DNA from: Sphaerisporangium album
GTDB taxonomy: Bacteria; Actinomycetota; Actinomycetes; Streptosporangiales; Streptosporangiaceae
Direction: 5' to 3'
NCBI RefSeq assembly: GCF_003323745.1
Contig: NZ_QOIL01000007.1
Location: 292,809-348,234, forward strand
Length of the DNA: 55,426 nucleotides
This document shows positions 20,609 to 28,545 of the stretch, one piece after another. The notes under the pieces are model-generated. The model was not told the DNA's origin, searched no databases, and saw only the letters and a list, made by a program, of their open reading frames with translations. Position numbers and translations under genes: made by a program. Within the stretch, counting starts at the first letter, position 1. Each line of letters begins with the position of its first letter.

Positions 20609-20688
20609 TGTGCCCGCCCGGGTGCGCCCGCCCGGACGGCGGGTAGCGGGCCACTCGCCCGGCGGAATCCTCGCCACATCCCATAGGT

Positions 20689-20702
20689 TCTCTCTTGAGA
20701 GA
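20689..20702. promoter_or_regulatory. Inverted repeat in divergent spacer
   Basis: TCTCT-CTTG-AGAGA is a perfect 5-bp inverted repeat in the 117-base spacer between the ankyrin gene and the PAC2 gene, in a locally AT-richer patch 24 bases before the PAC2 start. It may be an operator or a chance palindrome. Confidence 0.3.
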
Positions 20703-20725
20703 CGATAGAAAGGCTGGGACCCAAG

Positions 20726-21631
20726 GTGTTCGACCCGACGGATCTCTACCGGCTCAGCGGCGATGTCCCTGAGCTGACCGATCCGGTGCTGCTCTACCAC
20801 TTTGACGGTTTCGTGGACGCCGGAGGGGCCGGAAGGCTCGCCGTCGGCCACCTGCTCGCCGAACTGGAGCACCGGGTCGTGGCGACGTTCGACGTGGACC
20901 GCCTCCTCGACTACCGGTCGCGGCGCCCCCTGATGACCTTCGACACCGATCGCTGGGTCGACTGCGAGACGCCCGAGCTCGCCGTCCACCTCGCCCACGA
21001 CGCGGCCGGGACGCCGTTCCTGCTGATGAGCGGCCCCGAGCCCGATCGCGAGTGGGAGCTGTTCACCGAGGCCATCGGCGCCCTCGCCACCCGGCTCAAC
21101 ATCGGCAAGCTGGTCACCGTGCACGGCATCCCCATGGCCGCGCCCCACACGCGCCCCCTCGGGGTGACCGCGCACGGCACGCGGCCCGAGCTGATCATCG
21201 GGCCCGGCAGCCCGTTCGGCAAGATCCAGGTGCCGGGCAGCGCGGCGGCGCTGATCGAGCTCCGGCTCGGCGCCCGGGGATACGCCGCCCTCGGCTACGC
21301 CATCCACGTCCCGCACTACCTCGCCCAGGCCGAGTACCCGAGGGCGGCGGTGACGGCCCTGGAGGCGGTGACGCGCGGCACCGGGCTGGTGTTCCCGATG
21401 GACGGCCTGCGGGACGCCGCCGAGAAGACCACGGCCGAGATCGAGGAGCAGATCGTCGCCTCGGCCGAGCTGTCCACGGCCATCCAGGGCCTCGAACAGC
21501 AGTACGACGCGTTCACCGCGGGGTCGGAGCGCGAGAACCTCATGGCCGAGACCACGCCGATGCCCACGGGAGACGAGCTCGCCGCGCAGTTCGAGCGGTT
21601 CCTCGCCGAGCGCGACGAGACCGACTCGTGA
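20726..21631 (+). CDS. PAC2-family protein
   Basis: A 301-residue protein of the PAC2 (proteasome assembly chaperone-like) family, conserved in actinobacteria. It contains LLYHFDGFVDAGGAGRLAVGHLL (24-46), the VVATFDVDRLLDYRSRRPLMTFDTDRW segment, LLMSGPEPDREWELF, and GKLVTVHGIPMAAPHTRPLGVTAHGT. The C-terminal third is helical with a predicted coiled region. These proteins are ATP-grasp/ubiquitin-independent relatives of eukaryotic PAC2; their bacterial function is unproven. The GTG start at 20726 follows AAAGG about 14 bases upstream. It overlaps the next gene by GTGA. Confidence 0.85.
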   Translation: MFDPTDLYRLSGDVPELTDPVLLYHFDGFVDAGGAGRLAVGHLLAELEHRVVATFDVDRLLDYRSRRPLMTFDTDRWVDCETPELAVHLAHDAAGTPFLLMSGPEPDREWELFTEAIGALATRLNIGKLVTVHGIPMAAPHTRPLGVTAHGTRPELIIGPGSPFGKIQVPGSAAALIELRLGARGYAALGYAIHVPHYLAQAEYPRAAVTALEAVTRGTGLVFPMDGLRDAAEKTTAEIEEQIVASAELSTAIQGLEQQYDAFTAGSERENLMAETTPMPTGDELAAQFERFLAERDETDS

Positions 21632-22668
21632 TCGCGACCGGCCTCGTCGGCTACGGCACGGCCGGAGAGTTCTTCCACGCCCCGCTGATCGCCGCGACGG
21701 AGGGGCTCCGGCTCGCCGCCGTCGTGACGCGCGACGCGGAGCGCGCGGCCCGGGTCGCCCGCGACCATCCGGACGCGCGGGTCGTCCCGTACGTCGACGA
21801 CCTGCTCGGGCTCGGCCTGGACCTGATCGTGATCGCCTCGCCCAACCGCACGCACGTCCCGCTGGCGCGGGCGGCGCTGGAGGCGGGGCTGCCCGTCGTG
21901 GTGGACAAGCCGCTCGCCGCGACGGCCGCCGAGGCGCTGGAGCTGGCCGATCTCGCGCGGGAGCGCGGCCTGATGCTGACGGTGTTCCAGAACCGGCGCT
22001 GGGACGGCGACTTCCTGACGCTGGGCACGCTCGACCTGGGCGAGGTCCGCCGCTTCGAGTCGCGGTTCGAGCGGTGGCGGCCGGTGCCCAAGGGCGGGTG
22101 GCGCGAGAACGGCGGCCCGGAGGAGCTCGGCGGCCTGCTGTACGACCTGGGCAGCCACCTGGTTGACCAGGCCCTGCGCTACCTCGGCCCGGCGACCGAC
22201 GTCTACGCCGAGACCGACGTCCGGCGGGCGGGCGTCGGCGCGGACGACGACGCCTTCGTGGCGCTGACACACGCCTCCGGCGCGCGCTCCCACCTGTGGA
22301 TGAGCTCGGTCGCCGCCCGGCTCGGGCCGCGCTTCCGGGTGCTCGGCTCGCGCGCGGCGTACGTGAAGTGGGGCCTGGACCCGCAGGAGGACCGCCTGCG
22401 GGCGGGCGAGCGGCCGGGCGGCCCGGGCTGGGGGGCCGAGCCCGCCGAGCGCTGGGGTGTGCTCGGCACCGACGGCGAGAGCCGCCCCGTCGAGACCGTG
22501 CCGGGGGCCTACCCCGAGTTCTACGCCGGGGTGGTGGCCTGCCTGCGGGACGGAGCGCCGCCGCCGGTCGACCCGGCCGAGGTCGCCGGGGCGCTGGCCG
22601 TGCTGCACGCCGCGCGCACGTCGGCCGCCGAGCGCCGCGTCGTCACGCTGGACCCCGCGCGGGCCTGA
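21628..22668 (+). CDS. Gfo/Idh/MocA-family oxidoreductase
   Basis: A 346-residue NAD(P)-dependent dehydrogenase. Its Rossmann domain begins LVGYGTAGEFFHAPLI (the GEFFHAPLI variant is typical of the YvaA/scyllo-inositol dehydrogenase-like branch), then IVIASPNRTHV and DKPLA (Asp93-Lys94-Pro95). The substrate domain has DLGSHLVDQAL with His177. The GTG overlaps the stop of the PAC2 gene. It differs clearly from the other Gfo/Idh gene at 1476, so the two are not recent duplicates. The substrate is probably a cyclitol or sugar. Confidence 0.87.
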   Translation: MIATGLVGYGTAGEFFHAPLIAATEGLRLAAVVTRDAERAARVARDHPDARVVPYVDDLLGLGLDLIVIASPNRTHVPLARAALEAGLPVVVDKPLAATAAEALELADLARERGLMLTVFQNRRWDGDFLTLGTLDLGEVRRFESRFERWRPVPKGGWRENGGPEELGGLLYDLGSHLVDQALRYLGPATDVYAETDVRRAGVGADDDAFVALTHASGARSHLWMSSVAARLGPRFRVLGSRAAYVKWGLDPQEDRLRAGERPGGPGWGAEPAERWGVLGTDGESRPVETVPGAYPEFYAGVVACLRDGAPPPVDPAEVAGALAVLHAARTSAAERRVVTLDPARA

Positions 22669-22672
22669 TCCT

Positions 22673-22753
22673 GCCGATCACGGGGCCCGTCCGGCCGATA
22701 ACGAGACCGGGCGGCCGATCAGGGCACCGAGCGGGGCCCGGTCCGGCCGATCA
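22673..22753. repeat. Four GCCGATCA-like repeats between convergent genes
   Basis: GCCGAT(C/A)A occurs at 22673-22680, 22694-22701, 22714-22721 and 22746-22753, with start-to-start spacings of 21, 20 and 32 bases. Copies two and four sit inside a longer direct repeat beginning CGGGGCCCG(G)TCCG (22681-22700 and 22732-22753). The array fills almost the whole spacer between the convergent oxidoreductase and phosphatase genes. Confidence 0.55.
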
Positions 22754-22769
22754 TGGCCGCCCGGGGCGT

Positions 22770-23600
22770 TCAGCCGAGCAGGCGTGCGCGCAGGGCCGTC
22801 GCGTCGTCGGGCGTCCAGCCGTTGCGCTCCAGCCAGCCGAGCGGCCCGCCGTAGGTCTCGTCGAGCACGCCGAGGAAGTACTCCATGTACTCCGGCCGCG
22901 GCAGGTGGTTCTCCGCGGGCTGGGCGTCCAGGTCGTCGCGGTAGGTCGTGCTGGCCCGCAGCCGCGCCAGGACCCTCTCCAGCCGGTCACCGGTGGCCGC
23001 GTAGTCGGCGACGATGGCCTCGCGGGTGACGCCGGCCACCGAGAGCGCCAGCGCGCTGACGACGCCCGTCCTGTCCTTGCCGGCCGCGCAGTGGACGATG
23101 GCCGCGCCGTCGCCCCGGGCGAGCACCCGCAGCGCGGCGAGGACCGAGTCGGGCCGGTCGCGCAGGTAGGCGTGGTAGAAGCCGATGACCCGGACCTCGC
23201 GCGGGTCGTCCTCGCGCCTGCCCTGCCAGGGGAGCACCCGGTCGGCGTCGATGCGGCGGCGGCGCGCGCCGTCCGCGGGGTCGCCGGTGTCGGCCTCGAC
23301 GTCGGTGTACCGGCCGCCCTCGGCGAACAGCGTCAGGTGATGGATGCCGACCTCGGGTACACGGGTCAGCGGGCCGGGGCCTTCGAGGGCGACCTCGGCG
23401 TTGGAGCGCAGGTCGATCACGTCGCGGAGCTTGATCTCGCCGACGAGCCTCTGCACGTCGGTCTCCGTCAGTCCCTGCAGGTTGTCCGAGCGGAGCACCC
23501 GCCCGAACTGCGTAGTCCGGCCGTCCTGCGTGGGGAGACCGCCTAGGTCCCGCACGTTCACGGCCCCGTCAAGGGCTATCCACCTCGTTACTTCGTTCAT
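22770..23600 (-). CDS. Tyrosine-protein phosphatase
   Basis: A 276-residue phosphatase with the P-loop HCAAGKDRTG at 170-179 (Cys171 nucleophile, Arg177 phosphate-binding), a CX5R enzyme of the bacterial PTP-like family related to Mycobacterium PtpB. It opens with WIALDGAVNVRDLGGLPTQDGRTTQFGRVLRSDNL, the conserved N-terminal box of the group, followed by VIDLRSNAEV. An insert with charged residues lies near 105-135. Start taken at ATG 23600; GTG 23603 is directly in front of it. Likely cytoplasmic or secreted without a signal; substrate unknown (phosphotyrosine or phosphoinositide). Confidence 0.87.
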   Translation of the reverse strand: MNEVTRWIALDGAVNVRDLGGLPTQDGRTTQFGRVLRSDNLQGLTETDVQRLVGEIKLRDVIDLRSNAEVALEGPGPLTRVPEVGIHHLTLFAEGGRYTDVEADTGDPADGARRRRIDADRVLPWQGRREDDPREVRVIGFYHAYLRDRPDSVLAALRVLARGDGAAIVHCAAGKDRTGVVSALALSVAGVTREAIVADYAATGDRLERVLARLRASTTYRDDLDAQPAENHLPRPEYMEYFLGVLDETYGGPLGWLERNGWTPDDATALRARLLG

Positions 23601-24056
23601 CACTTGCCAGCCTATATGCGCTCTATGTCCGTGCGGAGAACGCGGCGCGGGGCAAAGTGTCAGAAGACGTGTCCATCACGTGGCGGCTGCCGCCCTGACA
23701 GCGGCACGCCCGGGGTGTCGGCGCGCCGCGGCCGGCGCGCGCCGGAGCCGCCCCCACCGCGCGGAGCCCCCTGCTCCCGGCCGCCGCATGATCGGCCCGT
23801 CCACCCGGCCGCGCGCCCGGCGGATGCGCGCCGTGCCGCTCCGAAACACCTGCGTAACCGGCGCCCCGTTCCGAATTCACATGTCCGTAATTGAGCTACC
23901 CGAAAGCGCACAATTCGGTCAGCACGCCTAATGCACCGGTTTCACCAGCAATTGCGCTGACAACACGCCGTCCCCTTTAATCTCCTCTGGGCATTGTGAT
24001 TCGGTCCACGCCGGCCACCACCGCGGGGCACATCGGAAGGAACCAGTCGATCCGTC
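23601..24056. other. 456-base divergent intergenic region
   Basis: Spacer between the divergent phosphatase and ECF-transporter genes. It should hold both promoters. I looked for TPP, cobalamin and purine riboswitch landmarks and found none. A GGCGGC-T-GCCGCC near-palindrome lies at about 23682-23694. The last 150 bases are less GC-rich. No supported gene. Confidence 0.5.
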
Positions 24057-25778
24057 ATGACCGCGCTCATCGAGGTCCGTGACGCGAGCGTCCGCTACCT
24101 TTCCACCGGTCAGGCCGCGCTCGGCGCGACCTCGCTGACCGTCGGCCCGGGGGACCTCACGCTGGTGACCGGGCCGTCCGGATGCGGCAAGAGCACGCTG
24201 CTGCGGCTGCTCAACGGGCTGATCCCGCACGCCTACCGGGCCGAGGTCTGCGGCGAGGTGCTCGTCGGCGGCCGTCCGGTCGCGGCCAGGACGATCCGCG
24301 ACATCTCCACCATCGTGGGCACCATGCTCCAGGACCCGCGCCGCCAGATCGTCGGCACCACCGTCGCGGCCGAGATCGCGTTCGGGCCGGAGAACCTCGG
24401 ACTGCCCCGCGAGGAGATCCGCCGCCGCGTCGAGGAAGTCGCCGGCCGCGTCGGCGTCACCCACCTGCTGGACCGGGCGACCGCCGGGCTCAGCGGCGGG
24501 GAGCTCCAGATGGTGGCCTTCGCGGGCGTGCTGGCGATGGCCCCGCGGGTCGTCGTCGTGGACGAGCCGCTGGCCAACCTCGACCCCGCGGCGAGCCTGC
24601 GCCTCATGCGCGAGATCCGGAGGTTCGTCGACGAGGGCGGCGCCGCCGTGGTCGTCGAGCACCGCGTCGAGGAGATGCTGGAGTTCGGGCCGGGCGAGGT
24701 GCTGTACCTGGAGGACGGCGCCACCCGCTACCTCGGCCCCGTCGAGGGGTTCCTGCGCATGGCTCCCGCCGGCCACGTCAAGCTGCCCTTCCCCACCCTG
24801 GTGGCCCGCGCCGGCGAGCTGCCCGCCGTGACCCCTCCTCCCCGCCGCGAGGGCGAGGACGCCGTCCCCCGCCTGGAGTACCAGGGGGTCGCCCTCGCAT
24901 ACGGCCCGCGCAGGGTGCTCACCGGGGTCGACCTCGCCCTGGGCGCCCACGAGCGGGTCGCGGTGCTCGGACCGAACGGCGCCGGCAAGTCCACCCTGCT
25001 GCGCGCCGCCGTCATGCTCGTCGCCGCCGCGCGCGGCGAGGTGCTGGTGGACGGCTCCCCCGTGGCCGAGCGGTCGATCGCCGCCCTGGCCACGACCTTC
25101 GGCTACGTGTTCCAGAACCCCGGGCAGGCCCTGTTCAGCGCCACCGTCGGCCGGGAGCTCGCCTTCGGCCCGCGCAACCTCGGCCGCGGACCCGAGCAGA
25201 TCGCCAGGGACTCGGCGGACGTCCTGCGGGCCGTGCTGCTCGACGGCGAGAAGGACATCATGGACCGGCCGCCGAGGACGCTGTCGTTCGGACAGCAGCG
25301 CCGCCTCACCGTCGCCCTGGCGCTGGTCATGCGCCCGCGAACGCTCATCCTGGACGAGCCGACCGCCGGGCAGGACCTGCGCACCACCACGGCGTTCCTC
25401 GGCCACGCCCTGGCGGCCGAGAGCGTGGAGAGCGTGTACTTCATCACCCACGACGTCGACCTCGCCCTGACCTACGCCGACCGCGTCGTCGTCGTGGACA
25501 AGGGACGGGTGGTCGCCGACGCCTCCCCCGCCGAGCTGGCCCGCGACGAGAGCGTCTGGTCGAAGGCGGGGCTGCGCGCCACGAGCCTGGTGCGAGCGGT
25601 CCGCGACCATCTGCCGCCGGCGCCGCCCGGCGCGTCCGAGCCGCTCAGGCCGTCACCGGGCCGCGGCGCGGGGTCGGTACCTCACCCGTTCGACCTCGCC
25701 CGCGCCCTCTCATCCCACGCACCCGGGCCCTCCGGGAGTTCCAACCCATTCCCCCAGGAAGGAACCACCTGCTCATGA
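24057..25778 (+). CDS. ECF transporter duplicated ATPase (A-A')
   Basis: A 573-residue protein with two ABC ATPase domains. The first has Walker A GPSGCGKSTLL (39-49), signature LSGGELQ and Walker B VVVDEPLANLDP. The second has GPNGAGKSTLL near 305-315, signature LSFGQQRR and LILDEPTAGQD. Q-loop segments (MLQDPRRQIVGTTVAAEIAFGPENLG and VFQNPGQALFSATVGRELAFGPRNLG) are typical of energy-coupling-factor transporters. The tail of about 60 residues is Pro-rich. The stop overlaps the S-component start. With the next two genes it forms a complete three-gene ECF importer for a small nutrient. Confidence 0.9.
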   Translation: MTALIEVRDASVRYLSTGQAALGATSLTVGPGDLTLVTGPSGCGKSTLLRLLNGLIPHAYRAEVCGEVLVGGRPVAARTIRDISTIVGTMLQDPRRQIVGTTVAAEIAFGPENLGLPREEIRRRVEEVAGRVGVTHLLDRATAGLSGGELQMVAFAGVLAMAPRVVVVDEPLANLDPAASLRLMREIRRFVDEGGAAVVVEHRVEEMLEFGPGEVLYLEDGATRYLGPVEGFLRMAPAGHVKLPFPTLVARAGELPAVTPPPRREGEDAVPRLEYQGVALAYGPRRVLTGVDLALGAHERVAVLGPNGAGKSTLLRAAVMLVAAARGEVLVDGSPVAERSIAALATTFGYVFQNPGQALFSATVGRELAFGPRNLGRGPEQIARDSADVLRAVLLDGEKDIMDRPPRTLSFGQQRRLTVALALVMRPRTLILDEPTAGQDLRTTTAFLGHALAAESVESVYFITHDVDLALTYADRVVVVDKGRVVADASPAELARDESVWSKAGLRATSLVRAVRDHLPPAPPGASEPLRPSPGRGAGSVPHPFDLARALSSHAPGPSGSSNPFPQEGTTCS

Positions 25779-26335
25779 GCGCAGCCACGGCCCGCCGAGG
25801 GCCGTTACTGGAGATCTCGTCGCGGACGGTCGTCTACGGCGCGGTCGGGGCGGCCCTGTACGCGGTGCTGGGCCTGTTCAGCTTCTTGATCCCGGGCACC
25901 CAGTACGTCGCGGTGCGTCCGGCCTTCGCCCTGGTGCCGTTCTTCGGCAAGCGGTTCGGCGTGATCGCGGGCTTCTTCGTCGGGTTCGTCGGCAACATCG
26001 TGATCGACCTGATCCAGGGCGGCGGCCTGACGTACTGGAACTGGAGCGTCGCCAACGGCCTCGTCGGCGCCGTCGCGGGCCTGATCTTCGCCTACCTGCC
26101 GCCGATCGCCAACGAGGTGCTGCGCCTGGTGGTCACCGCCCTCGGAGCGGTGGCCGCCACCGCCATCGGCCTGCTGTTCGTCATCACCGACATCCCGTTG
26201 CAGGGCATCGACTTCAACACCTTCCTCACCCTGAACTACGGGCCCGCCCTGCTGGCCGACGCCGCCGCCGTCGTCGTCCTCACCCCGGCGCTCGACGCGA
26301 TCTGGGAGCCGCTGTCCAAGCGCGCCGGCCGGTGA
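25775..26335 (+). CDS. ECF transporter S component
   Basis: A 186-residue membrane protein with about six hydrophobic segments, the size and layout of ECF substrate-binding components (VVYGAVGAALYAVLGLFSFLIPGTQYVAVRPAFALVPFFGKRFGVIAGFFVGFVGNIVIDLI). The VRPAFALVPFFGKRFG segment and GNIVIDLI are characteristic of this group. The ATG overlaps the ATPase stop and has an AGGAAGGAA ribosome site at 25756-25764. S components set the substrate, which cannot be read off here; the downstream amidohydrolase suggests a nucleobase- or amine-type compound. Confidence 0.82.
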   Translation: MSAATARRGPLLEISSRTVVYGAVGAALYAVLGLFSFLIPGTQYVAVRPAFALVPFFGKRFGVIAGFFVGFVGNIVIDLIQGGGLTYWNWSVANGLVGAVAGLIFAYLPPIANEVLRLVVTALGAVAATAIGLLFVITDIPLQGIDFNTFLTLNYGPALLADAAAVVVLTPALDAIWEPLSKRAGR

Positions 26336-26339
26336 CCTG

Positions 26340-27155
26340 ATGGACGTCACGCCGCGCTACCTGGGCGCGGGCTCCTTCCTGAGCCGCCGCGATCCCCGCG
26401 TGCTCCTGCTGGTGCCCGTGCTCCACCTCGCGGCCGTGGCGGGCATCGACGACCTGCGCCCGGTGCTCGCCTGCACGGCCGTCGCGCTGCTGTACTACCG
26501 CGCCGCGGGCATCCCGTGGCGCGGCGTGCGGGCGAACTGGACGTTCATGCTGACGTTCACCACACTGCTGGTCATCGTGAACAGCGTGCTGACACCGGCC
26601 GACACGCGCTCCTGGGGGAGCGTCCTGTTCACCGTCCCGCTCGCGCACACCGACGTGACCTGGGCGACGCTGTCGTACGCGGCGACAATCCTGGTCCGGT
26701 ACGTCTCCCTGGCGATGGTGGGCTTCCCGGTGGCGTTCGCCATCGCGCCCGCGGACTTCGGCGTGGCCTTCGCGCGGCTCGGGCTGTCCCAGCGCCTGGC
26801 GTACGGGGTGGACCTCACCTTCCGCTTCCTTCCCTCCACCTGGGCGAGCCTGCGCGAGACCGTGGACGCCCAGCGCCTGCGGGGGTACGAGCACAGCCGC
26901 AGTCGCAACCCGGTCAAGCGCCTGCTCACGCTGAGGCCGGTGGTGGTGCCGGTGACCGTGAACGCCCTGGTCGACGCCGAGGACACCGTCAACGCCATGG
27001 ACCTGCGCGCGTTCGGCGGCCGGCACCGCACGTGGATGCGCGAGCTGGCCTTCGACCGCGCCGACCTGCTCGTGCTGGGCGGCTTCGCGGCGATGGCCGC
27101 GGCGATGCTGGTGGCCAGGATCCTCGGGCTCACGCAGACGGTGTGGGTCCCGTGA
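26340..27155 (+). CDS. ECF transporter T component (EcfT/CbiQ family)
   Basis: A 271-residue membrane protein with four to five helices and the EcfT coupling helices bearing ATPase-docking motifs AQRLRGYE (near 177-184) and AMDLRAFGG (near 218-226), the two A-R-G-like signatures. It starts four bases after the S component and completes the ECF module. A GTG start for a 15-codon ORF overlaps its stop (GTGA). Confidence 0.87.
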   Translation: MDVTPRYLGAGSFLSRRDPRVLLLVPVLHLAAVAGIDDLRPVLACTAVALLYYRAAGIPWRGVRANWTFMLTFTTLLVIVNSVLTPADTRSWGSVLFTVPLAHTDVTWATLSYAATILVRYVSLAMVGFPVAFAIAPADFGVAFARLGLSQRLAYGVDLTFRFLPSTWASLRETVDAQRLRGYEHSRSRNPVKRLLTLRPVVVPVTVNALVDAEDTVNAMDLRAFGGRHRTWMRELAFDRADLLVLGGFAAMAAAMLVARILGLTQTVWVP

Positions 27156-27199
27156 ACCGCGCGGGGCTCGCCGTCGCCGCGGGCGTGGAGGCCATATGA
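27152..27199 (+). CDS. 15-codon micro-ORF bridging EcfT and amidohydrolase
   Basis: GTG at 27152 overlaps the EcfT stop (GTGA), and its TGA at 27197-27199 overlaps the ATG of the amidohydrolase (ATGA). The encoded peptide VNRAGLAVAAGVEAI is small and hydrophobic. The exact double overlap means ribosomes leaving EcfT could translate this short frame and deliver themselves to the next start. GTGGAGG just before its end can act as ribosome site for the amidohydrolase. It may be a coupling device rather than a functional peptide. Confidence 0.4.
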   Translation: MNRAGLAVAAGVEAI

Positions 27200-28545
27200 C
27201 GGTCGTGGTCCACTCGGCGCCGCTGCTCGTCCCCATCGCCCGGCCGCCGATCCGCGACGGGGCGGTGGCCGCGCGGGACGGCCGCGTCCTCGCCATCGGG
27301 ACCCGGCGCGAGACGCTCGCGGCGCACCCCGGCGCCGAGGAGGCCCGCTGGCCCGGGGTCGTCGTCGCGGGCCTGGTGAACGCGCACACCCACCTGCAGT
27401 TCACCCGCATGGCCAAGGTCGGCGCGCGCGTGTACGGCACGTTCGAGGAGTGGTCGGACACCTTCGACGAGGCCCACGCCGCCTTGGAGGGCGAGGACTG
27501 GGCGGCGAGCGCCCGCGAGGGTGCCCTGCTCGCGCTGCGCCACGGAACCACGGCCGTGGGCGACGTCGTGACCGACCTCGACGCGCTGCCCGTCCCGCGT
27601 GAGGCGGGCCTGGCCGGGGTCTCCTACCTGGAGATACTCGGCGACAACGACCGCGAGTGGGCGCAGGCCGGCCGCCGGCGCCTCACCTCCACCCTGAACC
27701 GCCTCGCCGCCGGCGACGTCCCGCGCGGCGACGGCCCGTGGACGGCGCGCGTCGGGATCGCGCCGCACGCCCCGTACACGCTGGACACCGCGGTCCTCGC
27801 CGACCTAGCCGACCTGATGCGCGCGTACGGGCTGCGAGGGCACATCCACCTGCAGGAGTCGGTCCACGAGCGCGAGTTCACCGTCTCGGGCACCGGGCCG
27901 CTGGCGGCGCTGGTCCGCCGCATCGGGCTGGACTTCGAGATCCTGCGCGCGGGCGGCACCGGCCAGGGGCCCGCCGACTTCCTCGACGGCCTCGGCCTGC
28001 TCGGCCCGCACTGCCACGTCGCCCACGGCGTCCACCTCGACGCCGCCGAGCGGGCGCTGCTGCGCGCCCGGGGGGTCGGCGTCGCGCTGTGCCCGCGCTC
28101 CAACCGGACCCTCGGCATCGACGGCCCGCCCGTCGCCGCCCTGCTGGAGGAGGGCGGCGTGGTCGCCGTCGGGACCGACTCGCTCGCCTCCTCGCCCTCG
28201 CTGGACCTGCTCGAAGACGTCCGCCTGCTGCACGCCCTCGCCCGCGAGCAGGGGTACCGCGCCGCCGACCTCGCGCGCCGCCTCGTCGAGGCCGCCACCA
28301 TCGGCGGCGCCCGCGCGCTCGGCCTGGACGCCGGGCCGGGCCGGATCGGCTCCCTGGACATCGGCGCGCGGTGCGACCTCGCCGTCTTCGACGTGGACCC
28401 CGGCGGCCGGGACCCGTACCGCACGCTCATCGAGGACGGCCCGGGGCGGTGCGTCGCCACGGTCACCGGTGGCGTCCACGCCGGCCGTCTCGCGAACATC
28501 ACTTCCGGAGGTAATACGTGGGCGCTGGCCTCACGGCGGCACTGA
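27196..28545 (+). CDS. Amidohydrolase (deaminase-type)
   Basis: A 449-residue metal-dependent hydrolase of the amidohydrolase superfamily, closest in layout to nucleobase, S-adenosylhomocysteine or aminofutalosine deaminases. Motifs: NAHTHLQF (His64, His66), HIHLQESVHE near 215-224 (third histidine), CHVAHGVHL near 272-280, CPRSNRTLGI, and GTDSLASSPSL with the catalytic Asp near 328. It is coupled to the ECF importer, so it probably deaminates or hydrolyses the imported compound. The C-terminus overlaps the start of the following kinase gene by 28 bases. Confidence 0.82.
   Translation: MTVVVHSAPLLVPIARPPIRDGAVAARDGRVLAIGTRRETLAAHPGAEEARWPGVVVAGLVNAHTHLQFTRMAKVGARVYGTFEEWSDTFDEAHAALEGEDWAASAREGALLALRHGTTAVGDVVTDLDALPVPREAGLAGVSYLEILGDNDREWAQAGRRRLTSTLNRLAAGDVPRGDGPWTARVGIAPHAPYTLDTAVLADLADLMRAYGLRGHIHLQESVHEREFTVSGTGPLAALVRRIGLDFEILRAGGTGQGPADFLDGLGLLGPHCHVAHGVHLDAAERALLRARGVGVALCPRSNRTLGIDGPPVAALLEEGGVVAVGTDSLASSPSLDLLEDVRLLHALAREQGYRAADLARRLVEAATIGGARALGLDAGPGRIGSLDIGARCDLAVFDVDPGGRDPYRTLIEDGPGRCVATVTGGVHAGRLANITSGGNTWALASRRH

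Noticed and set aside
23604..24056. Possible riboswitch before the ECF operon
   Set aside because: No TPP, cobalamin or purine aptamer core could be found by eye; a covariance-model search would be needed.
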